Assembly: GCF_000024125.1 (NCBI RefSeq)
Contig: NC_013222.1
Span: 3,303,501-3,367,500, forward strand
Source of the DNA: Robiginitalea biformata HTCC2501
GTDB lineage: Bacteria > Bacteroidota > Bacteroidia > Flavobacteriales > Flavobacteriaceae
Direction of reading: 5' to 3'
Length of the DNA stretch: 64,000 bases
Part shown: one piece after another, positions 26,320 through 35,745 of the stretch
Numbering within the stretch: position 1 is the first letter of the stretch
Layout of the letters: the number at the start of each line of letters is the position of its first letter
Made by a program: the position numbers and the translations under genes
The notes under the pieces: generated by a model
What the model saw: the letters and a program-made list of their open reading frames with translations, nothing else
Databases searched by the model: none
What the model was told of the DNA's origin: nothing

Positions 26320-26600
26320 AATGCTCCTACAAAAAAGGCGAATTAATCGTTACCGGCGGAACCGTTAATCCGGGTTTAACTTCATTAACCTTTCGTTAAT
26401 CCAATTAACCCCATCCCAGCCGCCGGGATACGGGGCATCCCCTAGATTTGCCCCGGTTAAAGGTAGCACTTTCTCCAGGGTCTTGCCAACCAAAGGCCCG
26501 GACACCGCCCCGGCCTGCATGACAATTACCAGTCTGCCGCGGGAGGCTGAACAAACGCTGCCGGAAACCCATACAAACAACCGAAAGCAATTAAATACCC
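26320..26600. promoter_or_regulatory. Divergent control region between the two-component genes and the outer-membrane protein gene
   Basis: The kinase-proximal half (26345-26410) holds five TTAAY sites: GTTAATCC, TTTAACTT, ATTAACCT, GTTAATCC and ATTAACCC, several roughly 10-17 bases apart. A possible -7 box TAGATTTG lies at 26443-26450, giving a leader of about 150 bases for the gene at 26601. The TTAAY cluster could be a binding array for the OmpR-type regulator; this is inference. I recognise no riboswitch class in the leader. Confidence 0.4.
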
Positions 26601-27773
26601 ATGAAACAAACACCCGTCACCACAATGACCCAACATTCCTTACGCCGCTTGTCACCGGTCCTGGTATGCCTGGCCATGCTGATCCCTTCCCTGGGTTCCG
26701 CCCAGGGTTGCGTCGCAATCCGGCACTTTTCGAGTTGTACCGGCACACATCCGGAGAACAACATCCTCGCGAAGGGCGGATTGATGCTCAGCGCCAATTA
26801 CCGGTATTTTAAATCCTTCCGCCATTTTCGCGGCACTGAGGAAGAACCGGACCGGGTGGCTAACGAGACCGAGGTGATCAACCACTCCCACGCCTGGGAT
26901 TTTGTGGCCACCTACGGCATCTCAGACCGCTGGTTTGCCAGCCTGGTGATCCCTACGGTAATCAACACCCGCTCCTCCCTGTACGAACACGGGCGGGATC
27001 AGCGCAACACCACCTTTTCCAGGGGCCTGGCGGATATCCGGTGGAATGTCGGTTACTGGCTGCAGGATCCCGCTTCGCTCCCCAAAGGGAATGTCGCCAT
27101 CGCCCTGGGGATGAAACTGCCAACAGGCAACTACCAGGCCACCGATATTTTCTACAATGTCGGGCCCGAAGGCGGCCCGGAGGTGCGTCCGGTAGACCAG
27201 TCCATCCAGGTAGGCGACGGGGGTTTTGGGGTTACTGCCGAAATCCAATTCTATCGGGAACTCAGCCCGTCCCTTTTCCTGTACGGAGGGGGATTTTACC
27301 TGTTTAACCCCAGGGAGACCAACGGGGTACGGACCTTCCGGGAAACCCTGAGCCCGATCCTGCAAAACGAAGCCGTCATGTCCGTCCCGGACCAGTATTC
27401 CGTTCGCCTGGGCCTGAGCCACCCCTTTTCCCCTGCGATTACCGGATCGCTCGGGGCGCGGTTTGACGGGGTACCCGTAAAAGATGTTATTGGGGGGAGC
27501 GGCGGTTTCAGGAGGCCCGGGAACGTCCTGGCCATCGACCCGGGCCTCACCTACACGAGCGGCCCGTTTGCCCTGAGCCTGAGTGTGCCGGTTGCCGTCC
27601 GCAGGGAGCGGCCCCAGAGCCTGACCGACCTGGAAACCCAGGAAGCGACCGGCCAGCCCCGCGCCGGAGATGCCGCCTTTGCGGATTATGTAATCAATGT
27701 GGCAGTAGCGTATCGTTTTGGCGGATCCGGCGTGAAACTGGACCCGGAAAAGCAGGATCCTTTTAACCGGTAG
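26601..27773 (+). CDS. Predicted outer-membrane beta-barrel protein
   Basis: A signal peptide (MKQTPVTTMTQHSLRRL with a hydrophobic core ending LGSAQ) precedes a 355-residue body. It is rich in alternating aromatic/hydrophobic strands: MLSANYRYFKSFRHF, VATYGISDRWFASLVIP, GFGVTAEIQFYREL, SLFLYGGGFYLFNP, VNVAVAYRF-like at the end. A Cys pair and a His-rich patch (CVAIRHFSSCTGTH) follow the signal sequence. The pattern recalls MetA-type phenol-degradation or transporter barrels, but the match is loose. It sits divergent from a two-component system that may control it. Function unknown. Confidence 0.7.
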   Translation: MKQTPVTTMTQHSLRRLSPVLVCLAMLIPSLGSAQGCVAIRHFSSCTGTHPENNILAKGGLMLSANYRYFKSFRHFRGTEEEPDRVANETEVINHSHAWDFVATYGISDRWFASLVIPTVINTRSSLYEHGRDQRNTTFSRGLADIRWNVGYWLQDPASLPKGNVAIALGMKLPTGNYQATDIFYNVGPEGGPEVRPVDQSIQVGDGGFGVTAEIQFYRELSPSLFLYGGGFYLFNPRETNGVRTFRETLSPILQNEAVMSVPDQYSVRLGLSHPFSPAITGSLGARFDGVPVKDVIGGSGGFRRPGNVLAIDPGLTYTSGPFALSLSVPVAVRRERPQSLTDLETQEATGQPRAGDAAFADYVINVAVAYRFGGSGVKLDPEKQDPFNR

Positions 27774-27873
27774 ATATTCGTTTACCCATGGGTTTATTCT
27801 AACCCACTTGGGCTTGTTGATAACCGCCTGGCTTCCCGGATAGCCAACTTCATGCACTTGTCAGGCCAGCGGC

Positions 27874-30504
27874 CTATTGCAGGTTGGCGAGGCTTTTCTC
27901 GAGGGTTTCGATCTTCGCTTCGGCATCCGACGCCTTCTTTCGCTCCAGGGCCACAACTTTTTCCGGAGCATTGCCCACAAACCGGTCGTTGGAGAGCTTT
28001 TTCCTCACGGATGCCAGGAAGCCCCGGGTATATTCCAGTTCCTCCCGGATCTTCCGGATTTCCTCCCCCACATCCACAGCGCCTTCCAGGGGGATGAAAT
28101 ACTCGTTGCTGCGAACCCGGAAGGACAGGGCTCCTTCAGGGGGCTGTTCGCAATAGACGGGCTCTTCCACGTTGGCCAGTTTCCGGATCAGCACATCCCA
28201 TTTGCGCGGTTGGTTTTCCTCGTCGAGCACGTGGAGTTGCAGCGCTTCCTTAAAGGGGATGTTCTTGTCTTTCCGGATGGTACGAACGCCGGAAATTACC
28301 CCCGAGGCAAATTCAAATTCCGCGAGCAGAGCAGGGTCCGCGTCGGGTGCCTCGGGCCAGGAAGCGACCACCAGGGCCTCCCGGGGAGACCGCTTGGCGA
28401 TATGTTGCCAGACCTCCTCGGACAGGAAGGGCATAAACGGGTGCAGCAGCCGCAGGTTGTCCTCAAAGAGGCCGATTACCTCGGCGTAGGTTTTCCGGTC
28501 TATGGGCTCCCCATAGGCGGGTTTGACAATCTCCAGCAGCCAGGAACAAAAATCCTCCCAAAGCAGTTTATAGGTGGCCATCAGCGCATCGGAGATTCGG
28601 TATTTTGAAAAATGATCTTCAATTTCCGCCAGGACGGCAGAAAACCTTGCCCGATACCAGGAAACCCCCAGGGCGGCCGACTCGGGCTGCTCCCGGTCCG
28701 CCACCTCCCAACCGCGGACCAGACGGAAGGCATTCCAGATCTTGTTGGCAAAATTCTTCCCCTGCTGGCAAAGCGACTCGTCGAACAGCAGGTCATTCCC
28801 GGCCGCCGCGCTCAGCAACAGCCCCACCCGCACGCCGTCGGCCCCGAACTCGGATATCAGCTCCAGGGCATCCGGGGAATTCCCCAGGGATTTGGACATC
28901 TTCCGGCGCTGTTTATCCCGGACCAACCCGGTCAGGTAAACGGTTTCAAAAGGGCGTTCCCCCCGGAATTCATACCCGGCAATAATCATCCGGGCCACCC
29001 AGAAAAACAGGATGTCCGGTCCGGTAACCAGGTCGGTGGTCGGGTAGTAGTAGGACACTTCCTCGTTTTCCGGTTCCAGGATCCCCCCGAACACGCTGAT
29101 CGGCCAGATCCAGGAGGAAAACCAGGTGTCCAGCACATCCTCGTCCTGCCGGAGGTCGTCGGGTTGCAGGGACGGGTTCCCGGATTGTTCCCGGGCCTGC
29201 TCCAGGGCCTCCGCGGGCGTTGCCGCGACGACGAAATCTGCCTGCCCCGGCCCGTAGTACCACGCCGGAATGCGCTGACCCCACCACAACTGGCGTGAGA
29301 TGTTCCAGTCGCGGATATTCTCCATCCAATGCCGGTAGGTATTCTCAAACTTTGAGGGTACCAGGCGGACGTCGCGGGTCTCCAGTACGGCTTTAAGCGC
29401 GGGTTGTGCCAGCTCCTCCATCCGGAGGAACCACTGGTCGGACAACCGGGGCTCAATAACAGCCCGCGTGCGTTCGGACGTCCCGACCTTGTTGGTATAG
29501 GGTTCGGTTTTCACCAGGTAGCCCTTCGCCTCCAATTCCTTTACGATAGCCTTGCGGGCCTCGAACCGGTCCATACCCTGATAGTGCAACCCATGGGCGT
29601 TCAGGGTGGCATCCGGGTTAAAAATATCCACGATTTCCAGGCCGTGCTTCTCCCCGAGTGCATAATCGTTTTCATCGTGGGCCGGGGTGACCTTCAGGCA
29701 GCCTGTACCGAATTCCATAGTGACGTACTCATCCGGGATTACCGGGACCTCCCGGTCGCAAATCGGCACCCGCACGCGCTTGCCATGCAGGTCCAGGTAG
29801 CGTTCGTCTTCGGGGTGTACGCATACCGCCGTATCACCCAGGAGGGTTTCGGGGCGGGTGGTGGCTATCACTACGCGCGATTCGCTGCCCACCACCGGGT
29901 AAGCGATGTGGTAGAGGAAACCCTGGCGTTCCTCGTAATTCACCTCTTCGTCCGAGAGGGTGGTCCGGGCTTCCGGATCCCAGTTCACCATCCGGTACCC
30001 CCGGTAGATCAGGCCTTTTTTGTATAGGTCTACGAAAACCTGCAGCACGGACGCCTCCATATCGGGATCCATGGTGAATTTGGTGCGTTCCCAGTCGCAG
30101 GAACAACCCAGCTTTTTCAATTGCTCCAGGATAACCCCCCCGTAATTGTGGGTCCAGTCCCAGGCGTGCTTCAGGAATTCCTCCCGGCTGATGGAATCTT
30201 TGGAAATTCCTTCGTCCCGAAGTTTGGCAACGACCTTGGCCTCCGTTGCGATGGAGGCGTGGTCCGTACCCGGTACCCAGCACGCATTCTTCCCCATCAT
30301 CCGGGCCCGGCGCACCAGGACATCTTGGATGGTATTGTTCAACATATGGCCCATATGGAGGACCCCGGTGACATTGGGCGGCGGGATTACCACGGTATAG
30401 GGTTCCCGCTCATCCGGGACAGAGCGGAAATATTCGTGCTCCATCCAATAGGTATACCATTGTTTTTCAACCCGTTGCGGGTCGTATTTTGAGGGGATAT
30501 CCAT
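27874..30504 (-). CDS. valS: Valyl-tRNA synthetase
   Basis: A class I synthetase of 876 residues. [16 protein letters not shown] near residue 40-56 is the HIGH region. The editing (CP1) domain follows with [21 protein letters not shown] near residue 533 is the second ATP site. [20 protein letters not shown] belongs to the anticodon-binding domain, and the C-terminal ~65 residues form the coiled-coil arm ([13 protein letters not shown]). All parts and the length are typical. ATG 30504 starts [10 protein letters not shown]. It is transcribed alone, convergent with the outer-membrane protein gene; no T-box or other leader was recognised. Confidence 0.97.
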   Translation of the reverse strand: MDIPSKYDPQRVEKQWYTYWMEHEYFRSVPDEREPYTVVIPPPNVTGVLHMGHMLNNTIQDVLVRRARMMGKNACWVPGTDHASIATEAKVVAKLRDEGISKDSISREEFLKHAWDWTHNYGGVILEQLKKLGCSCDWERTKFTMDPDMEASVLQVFVDLYKKGLIYRGYRMVNWDPEARTTLSDEEVNYEERQGFLYHIAYPVVGSESRVVIATTRPETLLGDTAVCVHPEDERYLDLHGKRVRVPICDREVPVIPDEYVTMEFGTGCLKVTPAHDENDYALGEKHGLEIVDIFNPDATLNAHGLHYQGMDRFEARKAIVKELEAKGYLVKTEPYTNKVGTSERTRAVIEPRLSDQWFLRMEELAQPALKAVLETRDVRLVPSKFENTYRHWMENIRDWNISRQLWWGQRIPAWYYGPGQADFVVAATPAEALEQAREQSGNPSLQPDDLRQDEDVLDTWFSSWIWPISVFGGILEPENEEVSYYYPTTDLVTGPDILFFWVARMIIAGYEFRGERPFETVYLTGLVRDKQRRKMSKSLGNSPDALELISEFGADGVRVGLLLSAAAGNDLLFDESLCQQGKNFANKIWNAFRLVRGWEVADREQPESAALGVSWYRARFSAVLAEIEDHFSKYRISDALMATYKLLWEDFCSWLLEIVKPAYGEPIDRKTYAEVIGLFEDNLRLLHPFMPFLSEEVWQHIAKRSPREALVVASWPEAPDADPALLAEFEFASGVISGVRTIRKDKNIPFKEALQLHVLDEENQPRKWDVLIRKLANVEEPVYCEQPPEGALSFRVRSNEYFIPLEGAVDVGEEIRKIREELEYTRGFLASVRKKLSNDRFVGNAPEKVVALERKKASDAEAKIETLEKSLANLQ

Positions 30505-30648
30505 TATTTTGGTATGGTTTTTGATCTAAGGGGGCGGACGGTTTGCGGAGCGGGGAAAATACCGGGTAATCCGGCCTGCCGCCCGAAAATTGTCAGCAAG
30601 ATTAAATACGAAACAAAAATAAGTAACGTTAGTAGATAACAAAAGAAT

Positions 30649-30680
30649 TTTGGATGTTCCTGCCTCAATGGCTACATTTG
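30649..30680 (+). promoter_or_regulatory. Complete Bacteroidetes-type promoter of the DUF1573 gene
   Basis: TTTG at 30649-30652 and TACATTTG at 30673-30680 with 20 bases between match the -33 TTTG / -7 TAnnTTTG promoter of Bacteroidetes. This is the best full promoter in the window. The ATG lies 23 bases after the -7 box. Confidence 0.8.
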
Positions 30681-30703
30681 AAGTTCACCCAAAATGAACC
30701 ACA

Positions 30704-31090
30704 ATGAAAAAAGTAGTAATTCTATTGTTTGTAGGCCTACTGACTTGGAGTGTTTCCGCACAGGAAAAAACTGCAAAGATCGAATTCAAGACAGAAACGG
30801 TCGACTACGGTGAGATTGACAAGGGAAGCGACGGCCTCCGCGTATTTGAATTTACGAATACCGGCAATGCACCCCTGGTCATCAGCAAGGTGAGTTCCAG
30901 CTGCGGATGTACGATCCCCAAGAAGCCGGAAGCCCCCATCATGCCCGGGAAAACCGGGGAAATCCAGGTAAAATACGACACGAATCGGGTAGGTCCGATC
31001 CGCAAGGCGATTACGGTGATTTCCAATGCGGACACCCCGACGAAGATTCTGAAGATAAAAGGAACCGTTAAAGGCGTTGAAGGGAAGTAA
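30704..31090 (+). CDS. DUF1573 secreted protein
   Basis: A 128-residue protein with a cleavable signal peptide (hydrophobic core ILLFVGLLTW, end SVSAQ), then a single Ig-like DUF1573 domain. The typical parts are VDYGEIDKGSDGLRVFEFTN, a Cys pair in SSSCGCTIPKKPEAP and VKYDTNRVGPIRKAITVISN. These proteins are abundant in Bacteroidetes and probably exported to the periplasm or surface; no function is established. It has its own promoter and a strong terminator, so it is a single-gene unit. Confidence 0.92.
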   Translation: MKKVVILLFVGLLTWSVSAQEKTAKIEFKTETVDYGEIDKGSDGLRVFEFTNTGNAPLVISKVSSSCGCTIPKKPEAPIMPGKTGEIQVKYDTNRVGPIRKAITVISNADTPTKILKIKGTVKGVEGK

Positions 31091-31112
31091 AAATTACGAT
31101 TTGAACCTCGAG

Positions 31113-31146
31113 AAAATCCCCCGGAAAAACCGGGGGATTTTTTTTG
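31113..31146 (+). terminator. Intrinsic terminator after the DUF1573 gene
   Basis: Perfect 12-bp stem AAAATCCCCCGG / CCGGGGGATTTT with an AAAAA loop, followed by a run of eight or more T. It also carries A-runs that could work on the other strand for the protease gene. Confidence 0.92.
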
Positions 31147-31216
31147 TGCATCCCGGGATGCCCGGTGCGCCTGCCGTAGCGGGAAATAACCGGCCGGGAA
31201 CCGGCCACCTTAGCCC

Positions 31217-31254
31217 GCCTATTCAAAGAGTACCCTCCCCGCCTATTCAAAGAG
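31217..31254. repeat. 24-bp direct duplication over the stop codon of the protease gene
   Basis: GCCTATTCAAAGAGT occurs at 31217 and again at 31241, a period of 24 bp, with CCCTC following both copies. On the minus strand the second copy contains the last codons and stop (CTCTTTGAATAG) of the aspartyl-protease gene. The first copy repeats them just downstream in the same phase, giving a spare C-terminal end and stop. Confidence 0.85.
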
Positions 31255-32592
31255 TTCCCTCAGGGTAAAGGAAAATAGCAGGTCCCGGTTGTAGCGCTCA
31301 ATGAGCAACCGGATCCGCTTCCCCTTCTTCTCGTTGATCATCTTCATGATTTCCTGCAACTTGTATCGGTGCACGGACTTGCCGTTCACCGCCAGGATCA
31401 CATCTCCCTGCCGGAGGCCAACTTCCTCGGCCGGACTGCCGGCACGGATGGCGGAAACGACGATCTCGGGCACCAGGCTCAGGCGGGTTCTCTGGGAAGT
31501 CAGTATCTGGACCGTACCAAAGGTGTCTTCTTCATCCTGCTGCACCACGCCCCGCGAATCTGTAATGCGTTCGGCGATATAGCGGACCCCGGCGTGCTCG
31601 AGTTCAATCCCCGCCAGGTTGAAATGGAAGGGGTCGCGGAAATGCGCATTCGGTTTGAGAGTCAGCTCCCCGCTCGGGTAGTTGAACACCATGTTGAAGC
31701 GTTTGAGCAACTCCCCGCCGATACTGCCATCCCGGTCACCCAGGTTTGGGAGTGCCCTGAAAGAATCCAGGTAGGGGAAGGCCGCTTTTGCGTCGTTGAG
31801 GACAAAGTCGCCGACCCGGATTTGTTTGACCTTGGTCCGTTTCCCGTAGATGGTACCGCTCAGCCCTTTGCCCAGGTAATCTTCGTAATGTTTTTCCGGT
31901 ATGTAGAGCCCTTCGTCGTCATCCCGGAACAACCAGAGCGCATCGCTGCTCCCGGTGTCCATCAGGAGCTTGACATCCAGTTCCTCCCCGTCTTCCAGGG
32001 TGACGCCCCCGCTGACATAGGCCTTGTTCCTGTCGATGGTGATCGGGACGGTTACCTCCCGCGACCGGTTCCTGTGCCTGTAGGTGGCCGGGTTGTGAAA
32101 CCGGATGAACTTCCTGCCGTAATTGACTTCCACCACGTGGTCCCGGAACAGGTCGTACCCGATGATTCCGTGGATGGTAATGCCCAGGGAAGGCGAAAAA
32201 TTCATTTCCCTGTCCAGCACCACGTACAACTGCTGGCCGGGATTTACCAGACCCTTTAATTTGAAAATATTGCCGGTGGAACGCAACGCGTCGATAGGGT
32301 CGCCCGTTCCCAAACCGCGGATCTGGATTTTGGCAACATTTCGGAGCTCTATGGAGTCCTGGTCGGCAACGTTGAAGAGGATGGGTTTGTTCACGCCCGT
32401 GTCCAGGATAAAACGCAGCGGGGTCCCGTTGACTTCAAGGGGGATAATCATCAGGTTATTCACCAATTCGAATGGGATCTTCGGGCTTTTTTTCCGGCCG
32501 TCCAGCAACTGGTAATGCTGCGCCGCCCCCCGGAAACAGCAGAGTACTATCCCCAGAAGCAACCCGATCCGCGCATATCGTACAAGCTTCAT
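31243..32592 (-). CDS. Retropepsin-like aspartyl protease with C-terminal PDZ domain
   Basis: A signal or anchor sequence (IGLLLGIVLCCFRGAAQ) is followed by two pepsin-type half-domains. Each has its catalytic triplet: FILDTGVNKP near residue 65 and LLMDTGSSDALW near 214, so the protein could be active without dimerising. A PDZ domain follows at about 345-430 (AIRAGSPAEEVGLRQGDVILAVNGKSV). Total 449 residues from ATG 32592; the frame to 32718 runs into the divergent gene's leader. Probably a periplasmic protease that recognises C-termini; substrate unknown. Confidence 0.88.
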   Translation of the reverse strand: MKLVRYARIGLLLGIVLCCFRGAAQHYQLLDGRKKSPKIPFELVNNLMIIPLEVNGTPLRFILDTGVNKPILFNVADQDSIELRNVAKIQIRGLGTGDPIDALRSTGNIFKLKGLVNPGQQLYVVLDREMNFSPSLGITIHGIIGYDLFRDHVVEVNYGRKFIRFHNPATYRHRNRSREVTVPITIDRNKAYVSGGVTLEDGEELDVKLLMDTGSSDALWLFRDDDEGLYIPEKHYEDYLGKGLSGTIYGKRTKVKQIRVGDFVLNDAKAAFPYLDSFRALPNLGDRDGSIGGELLKRFNMVFNYPSGELTLKPNAHFRDPFHFNLAGIELEHAGVRYIAERITDSRGVVQQDEEDTFGTVQILTSQRTRLSLVPEIVVSAIRAGSPAEEVGLRQGDVILAVNGKSVHRYKLQEIMKMINEKKGKRIRLLIERYNRDLLFSFTLRELFE

Positions 32593-32610
32593 TACCAGTG
32601 GTGTATCTCT

Positions 32611-32618
32611 TAAAGTTA
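32611..32618 (-). promoter_or_regulatory. Candidate -7 box for the aspartyl-protease gene
   Basis: TAACTTTA on the minus strand, one base from TAnnTTTG, ending 18 bases before the ATG. The same octamer at the same distance precedes kmo (46078-46085), which strengthens both. Confidence 0.4.
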
Positions 32619-32750
32619 CTAATTTATCGGACACCGAAGGCTTTTTTAACATCCCCTTAGGCCCCCTCCCTTCCCACAGGATGCGATTGGGGTTGCGGGG
32701 ACCGAATGGTTTTCCCATTTTTGTGGCAGAAGCAGAAACCCTACCCTATT

Positions 32751-33950
32751 ATGCCCACTCTCTCCAAAAAAGGCCAGGCCATGCCGGCCTCCCCGATCCG
32801 CAAGCTCGTGCCCTATGCCGAGGCAGCGAAAAAAAGCGGGGTGGAAGTCATCCACCTGAATATCGGGCAACCGGACATCAAGACACCGTCCCAGGCCCTG
32901 GAGGCTGTCCGGAATTTCCGGACGGAGGTGCTGGAATACAGCCGTTCCGAGGGGAGTGAATCCTACCGGGCCAAACTCGCCGATTACTACGGGAAACAGG
33001 GCATCGCGGTTACCCGGGAACAAATCCTGGTCACCACGGGGGGGTCTGAAGCCCTCTCCTTTGTAATGAGTTGCGTGGCCGACCTGGGAGACGAAATCAT
33101 CATCCCGGAACCATTCTACGCAAACTACAACGGATTTGCCACGGCCACCGGGGTAACGGTGGTTCCGGTGGCATCCGGCATTTCGGATAACTTCGCCCTA
33201 CCCCCTATTTCGGACTTCGAATCCTATATCGGACCCCGGACCCGGGCCATCCTGCTGTGCAATCCGGGCAACCCAACGGGGTACCTCTATTCCCCCGAGG
33301 AAATCCGATCGCTGGCGGAACTCGTACGCCGGCACGACCTGTTCCTGATTGCCGACGAGGTTTACCGGGAATTTGCCTACGACGGAAAAAAACACTATTC
33401 CATCCTGCAGGAACCCGGGCTGGAGGACAACGCCGTGGTGGTGGATTCGGTTTCCAAAAGGTACAGCATGTGCGGGGCGCGGATCGGTTGCATCATTACC
33501 CGGAACGAACAGCTCATGCAGGCGGCCCTGAAATTTGCCCAGGCGCGGCTGTCCCCGCCTACGTTCGCCCAGGTGGCCAGCGAGGCGGCCCTGGATACGC
33601 CCCCGTCTTATTTTGAAGCGGTCAATGCCGAATATACCCGCAGAAGGGATGTGCTCCTGGAAGAACTGGGCAAGATCCCCGGGATTCTTGTGGCCAGGCC
33701 CCAGGGGGCCTTTTACTGCATGGTGGAGTTGCCCATCCGGGATGCCGACCACTTTGCCCAATGGCTGCTGGAGGAGTTCAGGCTCGAGGGGGCCACGGTG
33801 ATGCTGGCGCCCGCCGCCGGCTTTTACGCGACGCCGGGCCTGGGGGAAAACCAGGTGCGCATCGCCTACGTACTCGAGGAAAACCAGCTTCGGAAGGCGG
33901 TGAGGATACTCGCGGCAGCCCTCGAAAAATACCAGGCGGATGGTCATTGA
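32751..33950 (+). CDS. Class I/II pyridoxal-phosphate aminotransferase (aspartate-type)
   Basis: A PLP enzyme of 399 residues. Recognisable parts are LNIGQPDIKTP (N-terminal arm and substrate loop), LVTTGGSEALSF (cofactor phosphate), CNPGNPTGYLYS, IADEVYREF and VDSVSKRYSMCGARIGC with the Schiff-base Lys near residue 241. These fit subgroup I aspartate/aromatic aminotransferases; substrate preference is not certain. The start ATG 32751 (MPTLSKKG) is the family position, although the frame opens at 32706. It overlaps murB by 11 bases, so the pair is co-translated. Confidence 0.93.
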   Translation: MPTLSKKGQAMPASPIRKLVPYAEAAKKSGVEVIHLNIGQPDIKTPSQALEAVRNFRTEVLEYSRSEGSESYRAKLADYYGKQGIAVTREQILVTTGGSEALSFVMSCVADLGDEIIIPEPFYANYNGFATATGVTVVPVASGISDNFALPPISDFESYIGPRTRAILLCNPGNPTGYLYSPEEIRSLAELVRRHDLFLIADEVYREFAYDGKKHYSILQEPGLEDNAVVVDSVSKRYSMCGARIGCIITRNEQLMQAALKFAQARLSPPTFAQVASEAALDTPPSYFEAVNAEYTRRRDVLLEELGKIPGILVARPQGAFYCMVELPIRDADHFAQWLLEEFRLEGATVMLAPAAGFYATPGLGENQVRIAYVLEENQLRKAVRILAAALEKYQADGH

Positions 33951-34953
33951 ACGCAACGTATCCCTGAAAGGGTTCAATACCTTCGGCATCGATGTCCCCG
34001 CCAGCCATTTTATCCGGGTAGACAACCTGGAAACCTTCCGGCAGGCCATAGCCGAACCGGACCTCCCCCCTCCTTTTATCCTCAGCGGAGGCAGTAACCT
34101 GCTGCTCACGGCCCCATTGGAAGCCCGCGTACTCTATATGGATACATCGGGCAAGGAAGTGCTGGACCAGGACGCGCACTCGGTTACCCTGCGCGTAATG
34201 GCCGGGGAAAACTGGCACGAGCTGGTGATGTGGACGCTGGAGCAGGGTTATGGCGGCCTGGAAAACCTCTCCCTGATCCCCGGGAAAACGGGGACGGCCC
34301 CCATCCAGAATATCGGCGCCTACGGGGCCGAGATCCGCGACGTACTCGTTGAACTCGAAGCCGTGGATATCCAAACCGGGGAGCCCCGGGTGTTCAGCAA
34401 CGCTGCCTGCCGCTTCGGCTACCGGGATTCGGTCTTCAAACGCGAGCTGAAAGGACGCTACGCCATCTGGTCGGTCACCCTCCGGCTGACCCGCTCCGGG
34501 CACGAGATCCGGACGGGCTACGGAGACATTGCGGGCTGGCTGGAGCGGGAAGGCATCGAGGCTCCCGGGCCGCCCGAAGTTGCGCGGGCAGTTATCGCCA
34601 TTCGAAAGAGCAAACTGCCGGATCCTGCCGAACTGGGAAACAGCGGGAGCTTTTTTAAGAACCCGGTTATTGGAAAGTCCCAATTTGAAAATCTCCGCAC
34701 GCGCTTCCCGCAAATGCCGGGATATCCGCAGGAAAACGGGGACGTTAAGGTGCCGGCTGGCTGGCTCATCGATTCGCTCGGGTACAAGGGGCATCGCCAG
34801 GGCGATGCGGGCGTCCATAAAAACCAGGCGCTCGTCCTGGTCAATTACGGGGGAGCCTCCGGGAAAGAAATACTGGCCCTGGCGCGGGAAATCCAACAAG
34901 CAGTCCGGGATACGTATGGAATACAGATCGAGCCAGAAGTGAATATCTTGTAA
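33940..34953 (+). CDS. murB: UDP-N-acetylenolpyruvoylglucosamine reductase
   Basis: Reduces UDP-GlcNAc-enolpyruvate to UDP-MurNAc with NADPH and FAD in peptidoglycan synthesis. The 337-residue protein shows NTFGIDVPA, SGGSNLLLT and LIPGKTGTAPIQNIGAYG for FAD binding, GYRDSVFKRELKG with the substrate-contacting Tyr and Arg, LGNSGSFFKNPV with the catalytic Ser, and the C-terminal PEVNIL with the proton-relay Glu. It belongs to the type I (E. coli-like) form. It starts inside the end of the aminotransferase gene. Confidence 0.96.
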   Translation: MVIERNVSLKGFNTFGIDVPASHFIRVDNLETFRQAIAEPDLPPPFILSGGSNLLLTAPLEARVLYMDTSGKEVLDQDAHSVTLRVMAGENWHELVMWTLEQGYGGLENLSLIPGKTGTAPIQNIGAYGAEIRDVLVELEAVDIQTGEPRVFSNAACRFGYRDSVFKRELKGRYAIWSVTLRLTRSGHEIRTGYGDIAGWLEREGIEAPGPPEVARAVIAIRKSKLPDPAELGNSGSFFKNPVIGKSQFENLRTRFPQMPGYPQENGDVKVPAGWLIDSLGYKGHRQGDAGVHKNQALVLVNYGGASGKEILALAREIQQAVRDTYGIQIEPEVNIL

Positions 34954-35178
34954 GTTCCCCTGAAAATAATAACCCCCGCTGCGGGATCCGAAGCGGGGGC
35001 TAAACCAAACCAAACTAACCAAACATTACGTACGGCATGAAGTTCCCGTACGTCGAACTAATTCAAAAGTGAAAACGCCGGAGAACAAAAATTCTTAACT
35101 TAGCGTTTCCCTATATACGACAAGGCTATAGGGTTTGGATGCCGGGCAATATGCTTTTTTCCGGCCATCGCCCAAATC
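34954..35178. promoter_or_regulatory. Palindrome-rich leader region of the first ECF sigma operon
   Basis: Three inverted repeats stand in line. CCCCCGCT/AGCGGGGG (34973-34999) has no T-run and may end murB transcription. ACGTACGG/CCGTACGT (35028-35053) has a 10-base loop. CCCTATA/TATAGGG (35109-35133) has an 11-base spacer. Between the first two lies an AACCAAAC-type repeat tract at 35002-35024. ECF operons are usually self-activated, so the last palindrome, 45 bases before the ATG, is a candidate control site. Confidence 0.45.
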
Positions 35179-35745
35179 ATGAGCACATTACTCGAAAAAC
35201 ATATAGTTGAACTGCTCCGGGAGGGCGATGAAAAGGCCATCGGCCTGCTCTATGAGCACTATGGGGACACGCTCTACGGGGTTGCCCTGAAGGTGGTAAA
35301 AAACGAAGAACTCGCCCAGGACGTGGTCCAGGAGAGTTTTGTGAAGATCTGGAAGAAATCCCATACCTACGACGCTTCAAAGGCCAAACTGTTTACCTGG
35401 CTATTCCGGATTACCCGCAACGCGGCCATCGACAAACTTCGCAGTTTGAGTACAAAGTCGGATAAGGAAATCCAAATAGACGTTTCGGACGTATATACAA
35501 TAGGTGTGGACGGGGTGAACCCCGAATTGATGGACATGCAAAAACACCTCGGGAGTATTGAGCCCAAGTACCAGGTGGTGCTGGAGGCCCTCTTCTTCCA
35601 GGGAATGACCCAACAGGAAGCCAGCGAGGAACTGGATATCCCGCTGGGAACCATCAAATCGCGGCTCAAGATCGGCCTGAGGGAACTCAAGAAGATCTAC
35701 GGCCCGGCCGTAATGATCGTTTATTGTTTATTGCAAGCGTTATGA
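35179..35745 (+). CDS. ECF-type RNA polymerase sigma factor
   Basis: A 188-residue sigma factor with region 2 at about 20-90 (LYEHYGDTLYGVALKVV, then QDVVQESFVKIWKKS and TWLFRITRNAAIDKLR) and region 4 at about 125-178 (VVLEALFFQGMTQQEASEELDIPLGTIKSRLKIG split by the turn). The ATG of the next gene overlaps its stop as ATGA, and that gene encodes a membrane anti-sigma factor, so activity is probably released by an envelope signal. The C-terminal VMIVYCLLQAL tail is unusually hydrophobic. Confidence 0.94.
   Translation: MSTLLEKHIVELLREGDEKAIGLLYEHYGDTLYGVALKVVKNEELAQDVVQESFVKIWKKSHTYDASKAKLFTWLFRITRNAAIDKLRSLSTKSDKEIQIDVSDVYTIGVDGVNPELMDMQKHLGSIEPKYQVVLEALFFQGMTQQEASEELDIPLGTIKSRLKIGLRELKKIYGPAVMIVYCLLQAL

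Noticed and set aside
26451..26600. Possible riboswitch in the leader of the outer-membrane protein gene
   Set aside because: I could not find the conserved boxes of cobalamin, TPP, SAM or other common classes; only small GC hairpins.
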